A DNA stretch of 64,000 bases from CAVSUZ01 sp963834715 (GCA_963834715.1 CAWIDE010000027.1:109509-173508), one strand, 5' to 3'. Shown: positions 46,911 to 56,093, counted from the stretch's first letter. Numbers and translations are program-made. Notes: generated by a model not told the origin, from the sequence alone.

Positions 46911-48142
46911 GTGCCCTGAGTCGCTCATATTGCCGGGTATAACCGCTTCAGTTTGATGCGGGCATCGACAGTGGTGAAGTGCCAGTCTGCCTTCGTGTGG
47001 TTCTTGTTTCGATCTTTCTGCCACGCGGCGACTTCCTCGATCAGGGTCTGCCTGTCCGGGATTCGCCGATCGAGGCACTGCACCGACAGGACGCTGAGTT
47101 CTGATTCGGCCATATCCAGCCAACTGCCATGCTTGGGCGTGTAATGCCACTCGAACCGCTCGACGAGGCGGCGCGCCTCGGCGGGCGGAAAGGCTTCGTA
47201 GAGCGAGGCCGGCTTGTGGGTGTTGAGATTGTCCTGCACCAGGACGATCTTGCTCGCGGCGCGAAAGTGCGTGTCGGACAAAGCCTTGAGCAGTTGGGCA
47301 TAGTCCAGCGCGGCGTGGCGGTCGGTTATCTCGACATGGCGCCAGCCTTCCAGCGGCGCGAATAGCATGAACAGATTGACGGTGCCGTTGCGCTCATACT
47401 CGCAGTCGTACCGTGCTGGCTGTCCAGGCTTTGCCGGAACTGGCACGCGGGTTTCCTTGACGAGCTGTTTCGTTGTCTCGTCCAGGCAGACGACGGGTCG
47501 GTCTGGATCATGCGGCCGCTGGTAGACCTCCAGCACATCCTCCATGCCGGCTACGAAGGCAGCGCTGGCTTCTGGCGGGATGACCCATTGCTTCTGGAGA
47601 TGAGGTTTGAGCGAATTTTTTTGAGCGTCCGTCCGATGGTGTTATCGCTGGCGCGATCGACGATGTTCAGCTCCACCACGGCGGTTTCCAACAGCATCAG
47701 CGTCCACCGCTTCCGTCCTTTGGGTGGCGGAGAACAAGCGAGCGCGATCAGCTTGGCCTCGGCGGCGCCGTCGAAGATGGGCTTTCGAGCTGAGTTGGGC
47801 GAGTGTTTGCGGGTCAAGGCGGCATCAACTCCGCCCTCCACCAATTGCTGACGTGTGCGGGCGACGGTGTCGACGCTGGTATCCAACGCCTCGGCAATTT
47901 CGCCGTCACTCCACGCATCGCCGGCCTCGGAGGCGTCGGCCTTCAGCAGGATGCGTGCCTTCAGTAGCTGGCGGGCCGGGGCTTTGCCCTTTTGGATCAG
48001 CACATTGAGCCGTTCACGCTCATCGCTACTGAGCTTTACGATGTACTTCTTGACGACAGGTTGTTTCGCGGTCACGACACATCTCCGGGTTACCGGAGAT
48101 ATCGACTCAGAAATCACCCGCAGAATCAACGACGTGGGGTAC
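46911..48142 (-). mobile_element. IS630 family element, copy B (1232 bp)
   Basis: Apparently identical to copy A (offset exactly 28159 bp), same orientation, TA at both junctions (46909-46910 and 48143-48144). It inserted in the divergent control region between the reverse ABC operon and the forward racemase operon, separating two operator-like sites. Confidence 0.95.
46925..48075 (-). CDS. IS630 transposase made by -1 frameshifting (copy B)
   Basis: Same two-frame gene as copy A: frame 1 from GTG 48075 to the coding-strand A7 tract (47616-47622), then the DDE frame down to 46925. All catalytic blocks are present. Conservation of the A7 slip site in two copies supports programmed frameshifting. 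Confidence 0.85.
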
Positions 48143-48147
48143 TAGAC

Positions 48148-48161
48148 TTGCAACGTTCCAT
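48148..48161. promoter_or_regulatory. LacI-type operator 2 (racemase gene)
   Basis: TTGCAACGTTCCAT, 12 of 14 matches to TTGGAACGTTCCAA, 4 bp from the IS630 right junction and 44 bp before the racemase ATG. No -35 element is visible between it and the IS, so the native promoter has probably been cut off. Confidence 0.65.
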
Positions 48162-48205
48162 GATGCTAGGCTTGCCTCCGCGCGGGCTCTGATCGGGAGG
48201 AGCCG

Positions 48206-49351
48206 ATGAAAATCACGCGGGTACACAGCCGGGTTGTCGATCTGCCATTACCAGCGCCGTTCCACCCTGCGTGGGCTCGTGGCCGCAACCAGCCGAATGT
48301 GTTGATGGTCCTCGTGTCCGTGGAAACAGACGGCGGCATCAACGGCTATACCGCAGCGCACGCGGGGCCAGAGGCAGCAATCACCGTAGAGCGGTTCGTC
48401 ACGCCCTACCTGATCGGCGAAGACCCGATGCGGGTTGAACGCCTGACGGCGATTCTGCGCGATGCCGAAATCCTGGGGGCCCCCAGCTATTTTATGGAAA
48501 TCGCATTGTGGGACATCATCGGCAAACAGGCGGGGCTGCCGGTCTACAAGCTATGGGGCGGCGCGCAGGACCGTGTGCGGGCCTATTGCGCAACCGCCGA
48601 GCTGCGCTCTCCGGAGCAGCGCGTGGAAGACGTTCACCGCATGCTCGCTGAAGGGTATCGCGGTGTGAAGCTGCGTTTCCACCACGAGGATGTCCGGGAC
48701 GACCTGAAGGTGGTGGAGGCTATCAGGAAAGCTGTCGACAATCGGATCGAGATTATGATTGACGCGAACCAGGCCGGGATCGAGCCCGGCCTGAGCGGCC
48801 ACCGCATTTGGGGCTTCCAGCGCACGCTGGCGGTGGCTCGTGAGCTGGAGCGGCTGGACGTCACATGGCTTGAGGAGCCGCTGACACGCTATGATTATGA
48901 TGGTCTCGCGCGGCTGCGGGACAAGTTGGAACGTATTAAACTCGCCGGCGGCGAGGACAATCACGGTCTGCACGAATTCAAATTGCTAATCGACCGCGGC
49001 TGCTTCGACATTCTGCAGCCCGATGCACTTCTGTCCGAGGGCATCTTCCAGTTGCGGAAGGTCGCCGCCTTGACCGAAGCTGCAAACCTAGAGATTGCCC
49101 CGCATACCTGGGGCAATGGTGTCGGGTTACTGGCCAATCTACACCTGGCCGCCGCAGTTCCTAACTGCGCCTGGCTGGAATTCCCGCACGATCCGCCGAG
49201 CGGTTTCACCGCGGCCGCGCGGGACCAGATGCTGCGGGAGACCCTGGCGATTGATGCGAATGGGGATGTGCTGGTGCCCGACCGGCCAGGCTTTGGCTTC
49301 CTGTTGGATGAGGAGCGCATTGCACACCATACCGTCGCGCAATTCGGCTGA
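48206..49351 (+). CDS. mandelate racemase/muconate lactonizing enzyme family protein
   Basis: 381-residue enolase-superfamily enzyme. N-terminal capping domain about 1-125 (ITRVHSRVVDLPLPAPFHPA), then the beta/alpha barrel: Lys155 in GVKLRFHHED, metal ligands Asp186 (MIDANQAG), Glu223/224 (WLEEPL) and Glu250 (AGGEDN), and His300 in IAPHTWGNG. This is the Lys plus His arrangement of mandelate-racemase-group acid-sugar dehydratases and epimerases. RBS GGGAGGAG. First gene of the forward catabolic block, 64 bp from the IS630. Probably abstracts a proton alpha to a carboxylate (aldonate/uronate type); exact substrate unknown. Confidence 0.85.
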   Translation: MKITRVHSRVVDLPLPAPFHPAWARGRNQPNVLMVLVSVETDGGINGYTAAHAGPEAAITVERFVTPYLIGEDPMRVERLTAILRDAEILGAPSYFMEIALWDIIGKQAGLPVYKLWGGAQDRVRAYCATAELRSPEQRVEDVHRMLAEGYRGVKLRFHHEDVRDDLKVVEAIRKAVDNRIEIMIDANQAGIEPGLSGHRIWGFQRTLAVARELERLDVTWLEEPLTRYDYDGLARLRDKLERIKLAGGEDNHGLHEFKLLIDRGCFDILQPDALLSEGIFQLRKVAALTEAANLEIAPHTWGNGVGLLANLHLAAAVPNCAWLEFPHDPPSGFTAAARDQMLRETLAIDANGDVLVPDRPGFGFLLDEERIAHHTVAQFG

Positions 49352-49365
49352 TTCCGCGCCATCGC

Positions 49366-49395
49366 TTGACATAAGCGGCCCCACGGCGATATGCC
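49366..49395 (+). promoter_or_regulatory. sigma-70-type promoter before amidohydrolase
   Basis: TTGACA at 49366-49371, 18-bp spacer, TATGCC at 49390-49395. Operator 3 follows at 49406-49419, just past the expected start site. Same -35 and spacing as the reverse promoter at 46862-46891. Confidence 0.5.
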
Positions 49396-49405
49396 GGCAG
49401 AGCGT

Positions 49406-49419
49406 TTGGAACGCTCCAA
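49406..49419. promoter_or_regulatory. LacI-type operator 3 (amidohydrolase operon)
   Basis: TTGGAACGCTCCAA, 13 of 14 matches and fully self-complementary outside the centre (TTTGGAACGCTCCAAA). Ends 14 bp before the amidohydrolase ATG. Confidence 0.75.
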
Positions 49420-49433
49420 AGAGGCTCCGGCCC

Positions 49434-50549
49434 ATGTACAACGGCCCGATCATCGACTGCGACGTGCATCACGCGCGCGCGACGGATGAAGAGCTACTGC
49501 CGTATCTGTCACGTGGCTGGCGAGATTACGTCGCCAATCGCGGTTCGGCCGGCATCATGCCGCTGACAGTGCAGGATGGGCTTCCGAACCCGCACGGATT
49601 CATGCGTGCTGACACATTTCCGCCGAATGGCGGCCCGCCGGGATCGGACTACACGACCCTGCAGCAGCAGCTTCTGGACCGCGGCGACGTGCGGTGCGCC
49701 ATTTTGACATTCGGTGATGACAGCCATCTGGCCGGCCATCACAATCCTTATTTCGCGACCGAGCTTGCTCGCGCCCTGAATGACTGGTCGATCGATCGCT
49801 GGCTCAGCCGAGATCACAGGCTAGCGTCTTCGATTATGGTGGCGAGCCAGTTGCCAGAGCAGGCGGCCGAGGAGATTTACCGTCGCGCTGACAATAGGAG
49901 GATGGTGCAGGTGATGTTGGTGGACAACCCGCATCATTATCCATTCGGCCACCCGCTGTTCCACCCGATTTATGCAGCGGCCGAGGAAACCGGCCGCCCC
50001 ATCGCAATCCATGGCGGCGCAGGCGGCTCGGCCAATCCACCGAGTACGGGTGGAGGAAACGTGAACCTGTATTTCGAAGCACATACTTTATGGCCGCAGG
50101 TGGTTATGACGCACTTGGTTTCCTTTGTCAGCCACGGCGTGTTTGAAAAATTCCCTCGCTTGCGCCTTCTTCTCATCGAAACGGGCGCTGCCTGGCTCGC
50201 CCCACTGCTCTGGCGGTTCGATACCGAATACAAGGGACTGCGACGGGAGGTTCCGTGGTTGCGCAAGCCGCCCAGCGAGTACATCAGGGAGCATGTCTGG
50301 CTTACGACGCAACCGCTGGAAGTTTCTCCTGAAAGAGATCAGGTCACGGAGCTGCTGGGATGGGTGAGCGCGCATAACCGGCTATGTTATTCGTCCGACT
50401 ATCCTCATTGGGATGCGGATGAGCCCAGCTACATCGCTGCCAGGCTGCCAGAATCTTGGCATCGACGTATTTTCTTCGAGAATGCGCTAGAGTTGTATGG
50501 CTGGCGGGCAGCAGATCTGACGCCGGAAGAAGCGGCTGCCGCAACGTGA
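49434..50549 (+). CDS. amidohydrolase family (amidohydrolase_2/ACMSD-like) hydrolase
   Basis: 371-residue metal-dependent TIM-barrel enzyme. IIDCDVHHARATDEE at the N-terminus gives the first metal ligands. AIHGGAGGSA (about 185-195) carries a ligand His, THLVSFVSHGVFEKFPRLRL the next barrel strand, and SSDYPHWDADEP (about 325) the catalytic Asp. This class includes decarboxylases (ACMSD, gamma-resorcylate) and lactonases such as 2-pyrone-4,6-dicarboxylate lactonase. Start ATG 49434 fits the operator position and gives the family N-terminus; the frame extends upstream only as antisense overlap with the racemase. The stop overlaps the Rieske GTG. Confidence 0.85.
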   Translation: MYNGPIIDCDVHHARATDEELLPYLSRGWRDYVANRGSAGIMPLTVQDGLPNPHGFMRADTFPPNGGPPGSDYTTLQQQLLDRGDVRCAILTFGDDSHLAGHHNPYFATELARALNDWSIDRWLSRDHRLASSIMVASQLPEQAAEEIYRRADNRRMVQVMLVDNPHHYPFGHPLFHPIYAAAEETGRPIAIHGGAGGSANPPSTGGGNVNLYFEAHTLWPQVVMTHLVSFVSHGVFEKFPRLRLLLIETGAAWLAPLLWRFDTEYKGLRREVPWLRKPPSEYIREHVWLTTQPLEVSPERDQVTELLGWVSAHNRLCYSSDYPHWDADEPSYIAARLPESWHRRIFFENALELYGWRAADLTPEEAAAAT

Positions 50550-50923
50550 GCGTCGATATCGGCTCAGTTCAGGATTTTCCGGACGGTCGAGTTTCGTTCG
50601 TTGCTGTTGGCCGGTCGGAGATCGGCATCGTGAGATGGTGCGGCCGCATTTACGCGATCAGCGCCATATGTGCGCACCAAGGCGGTCCGCTGTGCCGCGG
50701 TGTGCTTGGCGGCCGGTTGACCGGGCCGAAGCCCGGTGACATGGCCCTGGACGAGACAGCGCCGGTCATTGCCTGCCCCTGGCACGGCTGGGAATTCGAC
50801 GTGGAAACGGGCCAGGCGATCGGGGATTCCAGCCTGCGCATCCGAACCTTCCCGGTAACAATCGCCAGCGCGCGCGTGTTTATCGAAGCTGGCACCAAGC
50901 AAGAGGAGGGATCGCCCGCATGA
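50546..50923 (+). CDS. Rieske [2Fe-2S] ferredoxin-like protein
   Basis: 125-residue soluble Rieske protein with CAH (Cys42, His44) and CPWHGW (Cys77, His80) cluster ligands. The loop between them is long (about 32 residues), with LGGRLTGPKPGDMALDE inserted. GTG 50546 overlaps the amidohydrolase stop (GTGA) and its own stop overlaps the ADH start (ATGA). No oxygenase alpha subunit is encoded nearby. It may feed an unlinked oxygenase or act with the adjoining dehydrogenase. Confidence 0.85.
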   Translation: MSVDIGSVQDFPDGRVSFVAVGRSEIGIVRWCGRIYAISAICAHQGGPLCRGVLGGRLTGPKPGDMALDETAPVIACPWHGWEFDVETGQAIGDSSLRIRTFPVTIASARVFIEAGTKQEEGSPA

Positions 50924-52068
50924 GCCTGGTCCGCGCTGCGGTCATGGAACGGCCGGGGCATATCATGCTGCAGCAATTCGCAATGCCTGAGCCCGAGCCT
51001 GGAGCGGTCGTAATGCGGGTGCGATACTCCGGGATCTGCGGCACGGACAAGCACACGTTTCGTGGTGAAAGTAAGCAATATGCCGGTACCCCGCACGAGC
51101 GCGACCTGATCTATCCCCTGATCTGCGGCCATGAAAATGTCGGCATAGTCGCAGCCACCGGAGGCACTGTTCTCGACGGCCAGGGCCGTGTTCTGAAGTC
51201 AGGCGACCGGATCGTACCGGGGGCAAATGTGCCGTGCGGGGCCTGTCACTTTTGTCGCAACAACTATCCGTATTATTTTTGCACTCAGATGGAAGATTAC
51301 GGCAACAGCCTGCATTGCGGCCGGCCGCCACATCTCTTCGGCGGCTGGGCGGAATACATGTACCTGCTCCCTGGCACACCGATTTTCTCCGTGCCCGATG
51401 ATCTGCCGGATCGCGTCGCAGTCCTGACCGAAATTATGGCCGTCACCCACGGCGTTGAAGCAGCCGTAAACCTGCTCGGTGCAATGGGTGGCAATCGCTT
51501 CGGCATGTCGGTGGCCGTCCTAGGTGTGGGGCCGCTGGGGCTTTCTCATTTGATCAAGGCCCGTCTGCTTGGGGCCGGACAATTGATTGCAACGGACTGC
51601 TTCGACTCCCGCCTGCGGATGGCCCAGGACTTTGGCGCCAGTCTGACTTTCAACGTCCGCGCGACCAAGCCCGGCGAGCGCCTGGAGCAGGTGCAGGATG
51701 TGACCAACGGTCTCGGTGCCGATATCGTGCTGTCCTGCAGCGGCGTGCCAGCGGGCTTCCTGGAAGCGCTGAGACTTGTACGGGTGGGCGGCGTTGTGGT
51801 AGAAGCTGGCACTTTCGTGGATATGGGACCGGTTTCGATCAATCCGAACTCCGATATCTGCACCCGCAATGTGAGCATTATCGGGATCGGGGGGGAGACG
51901 GCGACCTCTTATTTTCCCGCGATGCGGCTCATGGCGGCCAATCTTGACAGACTGCCCTTCGATCGCATTGTCAGTCACCGCTTACCGCTGGATCGAGCGC
52001 AGGAGGGGGTTGAACTTGCCCAAACCGAGGCAGCGATGAAAGTCGTTATCGCGCCCCACGGCGAATGA
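50920..52068 (+). CDS. zinc-dependent alcohol/polyol dehydrogenase (MDR family)
   Basis: 382-residue MDR dehydrogenase. Catalytic zinc ligands Cys40 (GICGTDKHTF) and His71-Glu72 (CGHENVG); structural zinc Cys106, 109, 112 and 121 (PCGACHFC then C); Rossmann AVLGVGPLGLSHLIKARLLG (about 195-215). Similar to sorbitol/threonine/galactitol dehydrogenases. Start ATG 50920 in an ATGA overlap with the Rieske gene. Probably oxidises a secondary alcohol of the pathway intermediate. Confidence 0.9.
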   Translation: MSLVRAAVMERPGHIMLQQFAMPEPEPGAVVMRVRYSGICGTDKHTFRGESKQYAGTPHERDLIYPLICGHENVGIVAATGGTVLDGQGRVLKSGDRIVPGANVPCGACHFCRNNYPYYFCTQMEDYGNSLHCGRPPHLFGGWAEYMYLLPGTPIFSVPDDLPDRVAVLTEIMAVTHGVEAAVNLLGAMGGNRFGMSVAVLGVGPLGLSHLIKARLLGAGQLIATDCFDSRLRMAQDFGASLTFNVRATKPGERLEQVQDVTNGLGADIVLSCSGVPAGFLEALRLVRVGGVVVEAGTFVDMGPVSINPNSDICTRNVSIIGIGGETATSYFPAMRLMAANLDRLPFDRIVSHRLPLDRAQEGVELAQTEAAMKVVIAPHGE

Positions 52069-53159
52069 ACCACGACGGCCGGGACTTTGCGAAGCCGCCC
52101 ACAATCGTGGATGTGGCACGGCTCGCGGGAGTATCCAAGTCAACCGTCTCCAACGTGATTCGCAATGCGAGTTGCGTAAAACCGGTGATGCGGGCGCGCG
52201 TGGCCGAGGCGATGACTGCGCTCGGGTACAGGCCCAATATTCTCGCGCGGCAGCTTGTGCAACGGCGGACGAAGATCTTCGGAGTTGTGGTGGGCGATCT
52301 GGCCAATCCATTTCATGCGGAAATGGCCAAGCAGATCGAGCGGCACGCCGACCTGCGCGGCTACCGGGTCATGTTCGTCAATTGTCAGACGGATATGGCC
52401 GAAGCGGCGGGGCTGGAAAGCCTCGTCGAATATCGCGTGGCGGGTATAATCTTCCTGGCGAATGCGGGCATGCCGGAGCGTACTCGCCAGCTCATCGCTG
52501 GAGCGGTACCCTCGGTTTTTGTGGCATGCAGCGCGAACTGGGGGGACATAGTTTCGGGTGATGATCACCAGGGAGCCAAGGACGCCACGCGACACCTGAT
52601 TTCTCTCGGCCATCGCGGCATTGCTTATTTCGCTGACCCGATCGTGGAGGACGATGCCGACCGGGCCCGCCGTGCCGGATATCGCGCAGTTATGGCAGAG
52701 GCAGGGCTTCGGCCCATGATCTTTCACTGGCGTCGATCCCCTCCTGGCCTGCTGCGGGGCCGTCGCGAGATGACGCATGAACAGGTGCTGCTTGGCCCTG
52801 ACCGCGTCACAGCGATTTTTTTGTCCAACGATCTGGGCGCGATTGAGGTCCTGGATTGCGCGGATAAGCTTGGCATCCGCATTCCGGACGAGCTGTCGGT
52901 TGTTGGCTTCGATGATATCGTCCTCGCCCGGCTGGCGCGCATCAGTCTGACGACGGTCGCACAGCCACAAGAGGCGCTGGCGGAGCTGGCCATGGACACG
53001 CTAGCCCAGCGACTGGCGGGTCAACTGGAACCTTCGCCCGTGCGGCGAACGGTCGAGCTGAATTTGGTGATACGCGGATCCACCGCGCCGTTGGGGATTG
53101 ACGCGGGAGTTGGCGGCAGCTGGCCTGATTGGAACGTTCCAACAAAGCGAGCCGGCTGA
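52065..53159 (+). CDS. LacI-family transcriptional repressor
   Basis: 364-residue regulator. HTH PTIVDVARLAGVSKSTVSNV at residues about 12-31, hinge YRPNILARQLVQRRTKIFGV, periplasmic-binding-protein-like effector domain from about 65 (GDLANPFHAEMAKQIE; LISLGHRGIAYFADP; SVVGFDDIVLARL). ATGA overlap with the ADH gene. It is the only regulator in the island, and the TTGGAACGTTCCAA palindromes around it have the symmetry and central CG expected for LacI-type operators. It should respond to the imported sugar or an intermediate. Confidence 0.95.
   Translation: MNHDGRDFAKPPTIVDVARLAGVSKSTVSNVIRNASCVKPVMRARVAEAMTALGYRPNILARQLVQRRTKIFGVVVGDLANPFHAEMAKQIERHADLRGYRVMFVNCQTDMAEAAGLESLVEYRVAGIIFLANAGMPERTRQLIAGAVPSVFVACSANWGDIVSGDDHQGAKDATRHLISLGHRGIAYFADPIVEDDADRARRAGYRAVMAEAGLRPMIFHWRRSPPGLLRGRREMTHEQVLLGPDRVTAIFLSNDLGAIEVLDCADKLGIRIPDELSVVGFDDIVLARLARISLTTVAQPQEALAELAMDTLAQRLAGQLEPSPVRRTVELNLVIRGSTAPLGIDAGVGGSWPDWNVPTKRAG
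53129..53142. promoter_or_regulatory. LacI-type operator 4 (inside lacI 3' end)
   Basis: TTGGAACGTTCCAA, a perfect 14-bp palindrome within the last codons of the lacI-type gene and 17 bp before the next start at 53159. Could control a secondary promoter for the downstream dehydrogenase block or act as an auxiliary operator. Confidence 0.75.
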
Positions 53160-54265
53160 TGCATACGCGCCTCAGGGTTGGGGTTGTCGGCTGCGGCGTG
53201 GTCGCGCAAGTGATGCACCTGCACTACCTTCGCGACTTGCCCGAGCTGTTCGAGATCGCCGCGCTGTGTGACGTCTCGCCTGAGTTGCGCCAGAGATGCG
53301 CTGAAGACTATGGGGTGCCGTTTGCCTGCTCGGATTGGTGGGAGCTGCTCGACCGCTCCCTGAACGCGCTGCTAATTCTCACTTCCGGCAGCCACGCCCC
53401 GATCGCCGTTGCCGCTGCAAAAGCCGGCCTGCATGTGCTGGCGGAGAAGCCGATGTGCTTCTCGGTCGCCGAGGGCTGCGAAATGATCGCTGCCTCGCAC
53501 AAGGCAGGGCGGGTTCTAATGGTGGCGTATAACAAACGACACGATCCTGCGTACGTGCGCTTCGCGGCCGAGGCCCGGAGCATGCGGGATATTCGGCTGG
53601 TGCGGGTCACGACACTGGAAGCACCGTTCCTGCCCTACATTCTTCATTACCGTTTGCACAAACCTCACCCTCTCCCCGAGTCTGTCGACATAGCGCTTTC
53701 GCGCGACACTGCAGCACGCATAAGCGCTGCCATCGGCGAGGTGGAGCCCCTCACGGCCCGTGCCTATCACCTTGTACTGCTCGACAGCCTGGTTCATGAA
53801 TTCAATGCGGTACGCGGTGTGCTGGGCGAGCCGGATCAGCTTGAATTCGCCGATATCACCGAAACCGGCGTTAGCGCGGTGTTGCGTTTCGGGCGAACAC
53901 CATGCGTGTTGAACTGGGTCGATCTTTCCGGGATTGCGCGTTATTCAATGGAATTCGCGTTTTTTGCCCCTGAGTCGCGGCTTACACTGGAGTTTCCATC
54001 ACCTTTCCGGCGCAATGCCCCGACAATGCTGATTCGCGAGGGCGGTGAAATTGGCAACGCACGCTCCTGGCGCACCGAAGAAATTAACTCCTACGATGAG
54101 GGCTTCCGGCAGCAACTGATCCACTTCCACGAGTGCGTGATGACGAGCAAGACGCCGATAACCTCCGCCGAGGATGCATTGCGCGATATCGCATTATGTC
54201 AATCCGTCATTGACGTACATCGGCGGCGCCTTCCCCGCCCCTCTCCAACGGATCCGGGAGAATAA
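53159..54265 (+). CDS. Gfo/Idh/MocA-family oxidoreductase
   Basis: 368 residues. NAD-binding VGVVGCGVVAQVMHLHYL near the N-terminus, LAEKPMCFSVAEG with the family EKP motif, VAYNKRHDPAYVRFAAEA and a C-terminal alpha/beta domain ending SAEDALRDIALCQSVIDVHR. ATG 53159 shares a base with the lacI stop (TGATG). It shows some likeness to the oxidoreductase at 41186-42280 (KRHDPAY versus KRYDPAY), so the two may be distant paralogues. Confidence 0.9.
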   Translation: MHTRLRVGVVGCGVVAQVMHLHYLRDLPELFEIAALCDVSPELRQRCAEDYGVPFACSDWWELLDRSLNALLILTSGSHAPIAVAAAKAGLHVLAEKPMCFSVAEGCEMIAASHKAGRVLMVAYNKRHDPAYVRFAAEARSMRDIRLVRVTTLEAPFLPYILHYRLHKPHPLPESVDIALSRDTAARISAAIGEVEPLTARAYHLVLLDSLVHEFNAVRGVLGEPDQLEFADITETGVSAVLRFGRTPCVLNWVDLSGIARYSMEFAFFAPESRLTLEFPSPFRRNAPTMLIREGGEIGNARSWRTEEINSYDEGFRQQLIHFHECVMTSKTPITSAEDALRDIALCQSVIDVHRRRLPRPSPTDPGE

Positions 54266-54267
54266 CT

Positions 54268-55191
54268 ATGGCAGTCTTCCGGCTAGGATTGATCGGGGCC
54301 GGCCGAATGGGGCGCACCCATATGCGTGCCTTGGGGGATAGCGCGAAGGTTCGCGTCGCAGCCATTGCGGAACCATCTGCCGTGCAGCGACAGCACTTGG
54401 GCGGTATCGCTGTTCCGGTCCACAGCAGCACTGAGGAAATGCTGGATTCCGGCCATCTCAATGGCGCGCTTATCGCAGCACCAACGCATTTGCACCTCGA
54501 TCTCGTCCGGCGGGTACTGTCACGTGGGCTTCCGGTACTATGTGAAAAGCCCTGCGGTCCGACCCCGGAGGAGGCGGCAGAAGCCGCCCGGCTCGGTGAA
54601 GAATTCGGTCTTCCACTGCAAGTCGCTTATTGGCGACGCTTTGTCCCCGCGCTCCGCCGATTACGAGAGCGCATTGCAGCGGGTGAGTTCGGTGATCTCT
54701 TTCTTGCGACCTGCTATCAGTGGGACGGAGAGCCGCCGGCGGCGTCCTTCCGTGCGGCCAGTGGTGGTATCTTCGTCGACATGGGTGTGCACGAATTCGA
54801 TCAGCTTCGCTGGCTAACGGGTCAGGAGATCGAACAAATTCATGCCGAAACCTCGCAGGCGGTGTCAGGACCTGCTGTGCCCGGCGATGCCGAAAGCGGC
54901 CAGACGCTCTGCCGTCTGTCTTGGGGCGCTACCGGATTCGTCTCACTGGGACGGCGTTTCCCGGCCGGCGATGTCTGCTGGACGCAGGTGTTCGGCACGC
55001 GTCACGCGGAGGAGTCACGCTTTCTTTGGCCGCCTGATGCGGAGGCGGTGTTCTTCCAGGCCCTTCGCGCTCAAGCCGAGAGTTTCGCGCATTATGCAGG
55101 CGGAGGGCAGCGCGGAGGAGCCCAGGCCGCGGATGCCGTCGCCGCCCTGACCGCCGCGCGGGCCTGCAATCACTGGCAGGAGGCCTCATGA
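54268..55191 (+). CDS. Gfo/Idh/MocA-family oxidoreductase, inositol-dehydrogenase-like
   Basis: 307 residues. RLGLIGAGRMGRTHMRAL Rossmann start, VLCEKPCGPTPEEAAEAARL (EKP), YWRRFVPALRRLRERIAAGE, and GGIFVDMGVHEFDQLRWLTG with the catalytic-type Asp/His pair (DMGVHEFD) used by inositol and sugar dehydrogenases of this family. Slightly short, but both domains are present. Starts 2 bp after the previous stop; its own stop overlaps the IolE-like start. Confidence 0.9.
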   Translation: MAVFRLGLIGAGRMGRTHMRALGDSAKVRVAAIAEPSAVQRQHLGGIAVPVHSSTEEMLDSGHLNGALIAAPTHLHLDLVRRVLSRGLPVLCEKPCGPTPEEAAEAARLGEEFGLPLQVAYWRRFVPALRRLRERIAAGEFGDLFLATCYQWDGEPPAASFRAASGGIFVDMGVHEFDQLRWLTGQEIEQIHAETSQAVSGPAVPGDAESGQTLCRLSWGATGFVSLGRRFPAGDVCWTQVFGTRHAEESRFLWPPDAEAVFFQALRAQAESFAHYAGGGQRGGAQAADAVAALTAARACNHWQEAS

Positions 55192-56093
55192 CGGTTCACA
55201 TCGGCATAAATCCCATCACTTGGACCAACGACGATCTGCCGGAACTCGGTGGAGACATCCCGCTGGAAACATGCCTTGCAGAAGCGGACCAGGCTGGTTA
55301 CGCCGGGATCGAGCTTGGGGGGAAGTTCCCGCGGAGATCGGCCGAACTTGCGCCTTTGTTGGCGAAGCACAACCTGCGCCTGGTTTCCGGCTGGTATGAC
55401 GGGCAAATCCTGGATCGCACCATCGATGCAGAATTCGACGCCGTTCTCCCGCACCTAACGCTGTTACGCGATCTTGGTTGCGAAGTCGTGGTTTATGCGG
55501 ACACCTCCCGCGGACGGCACGACGGCATTTTCCGGCCCGCATCGCAACGGCCGATGTTGGCGGATAATGATTGGGCTCCTTACGGCCGAAAATTGACCGG
55601 ATTGGCGGATCGGATGGCGGCGTTTGGTCTTCGCATGGCGTTTCACCACCACATGGGAACGATCGTCCAGACCGATCGCGAGATCGACCTGTTGATGCGA
55701 TACACAGGTCAGTCCGTTGGCCTTCTGTATGATACCGGCCACTGTATGTTTGCGCAGGGCGATCCCGCGACCCTGATTTCACGGCAGGCCCAACGCGTCA
55801 TTCATGTTCACTGCAAGGACGTCCGCCGCGAGGTATTAGACCGTGCCCTCCAGGCCGATGCCAGCTTCATGGACTCGGTGTTGCAGGGCATTTTCACGGT
55901 GCCCGGCGATGGTTGCATCGATTTCTTGCCGCTCCTCCAACAGGTCCATGAAACCGGCTACCAAGGATGGCTGGTCGTGGAAGCAGAGCAGGACCCGGCG
56001 AAAGCGCACCCGCTGACTTACGCAAGGCGAGGATTTGAATACTTGCTAGCGACCGCACAGGCCGCTGGCTTTGCAGTAACCGGAACCAAATGA
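55188..56093 (+). CDS. IolE-like myo-inosose-2 dehydratase / TIM-barrel protein
   Basis: 301-residue xylose-isomerase-fold protein closely resembling IolE: GINPITWTNDDLPELGGDIP at the N-terminus, YAGIELGGKFPR, LVSGWYDGQIL, MAFHHHMGTIVQTDREID, LLYDTGHCMFA, HVHCKDVRREV and WLVVEAEQDP supply the expected metal ligands. IolE removes water from 2-keto-myo-inositol. Other iol genes (iolB, C, D, G) are not present, so it may act on a different keto-cyclitol or keto-sugar. ATGA overlaps on both sides. Confidence 0.85.
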   Translation: MTVHIGINPITWTNDDLPELGGDIPLETCLAEADQAGYAGIELGGKFPRRSAELAPLLAKHNLRLVSGWYDGQILDRTIDAEFDAVLPHLTLLRDLGCEVVVYADTSRGRHDGIFRPASQRPMLADNDWAPYGRKLTGLADRMAAFGLRMAFHHHMGTIVQTDREIDLLMRYTGQSVGLLYDTGHCMFAQGDPATLISRQAQRVIHVHCKDVRREVLDRALQADASFMDSVLQGIFTVPGDGCIDFLPLLQQVHETGYQGWLVVEAEQDPAKAHPLTYARRGFEYLLATAQAAGFAVTGTK

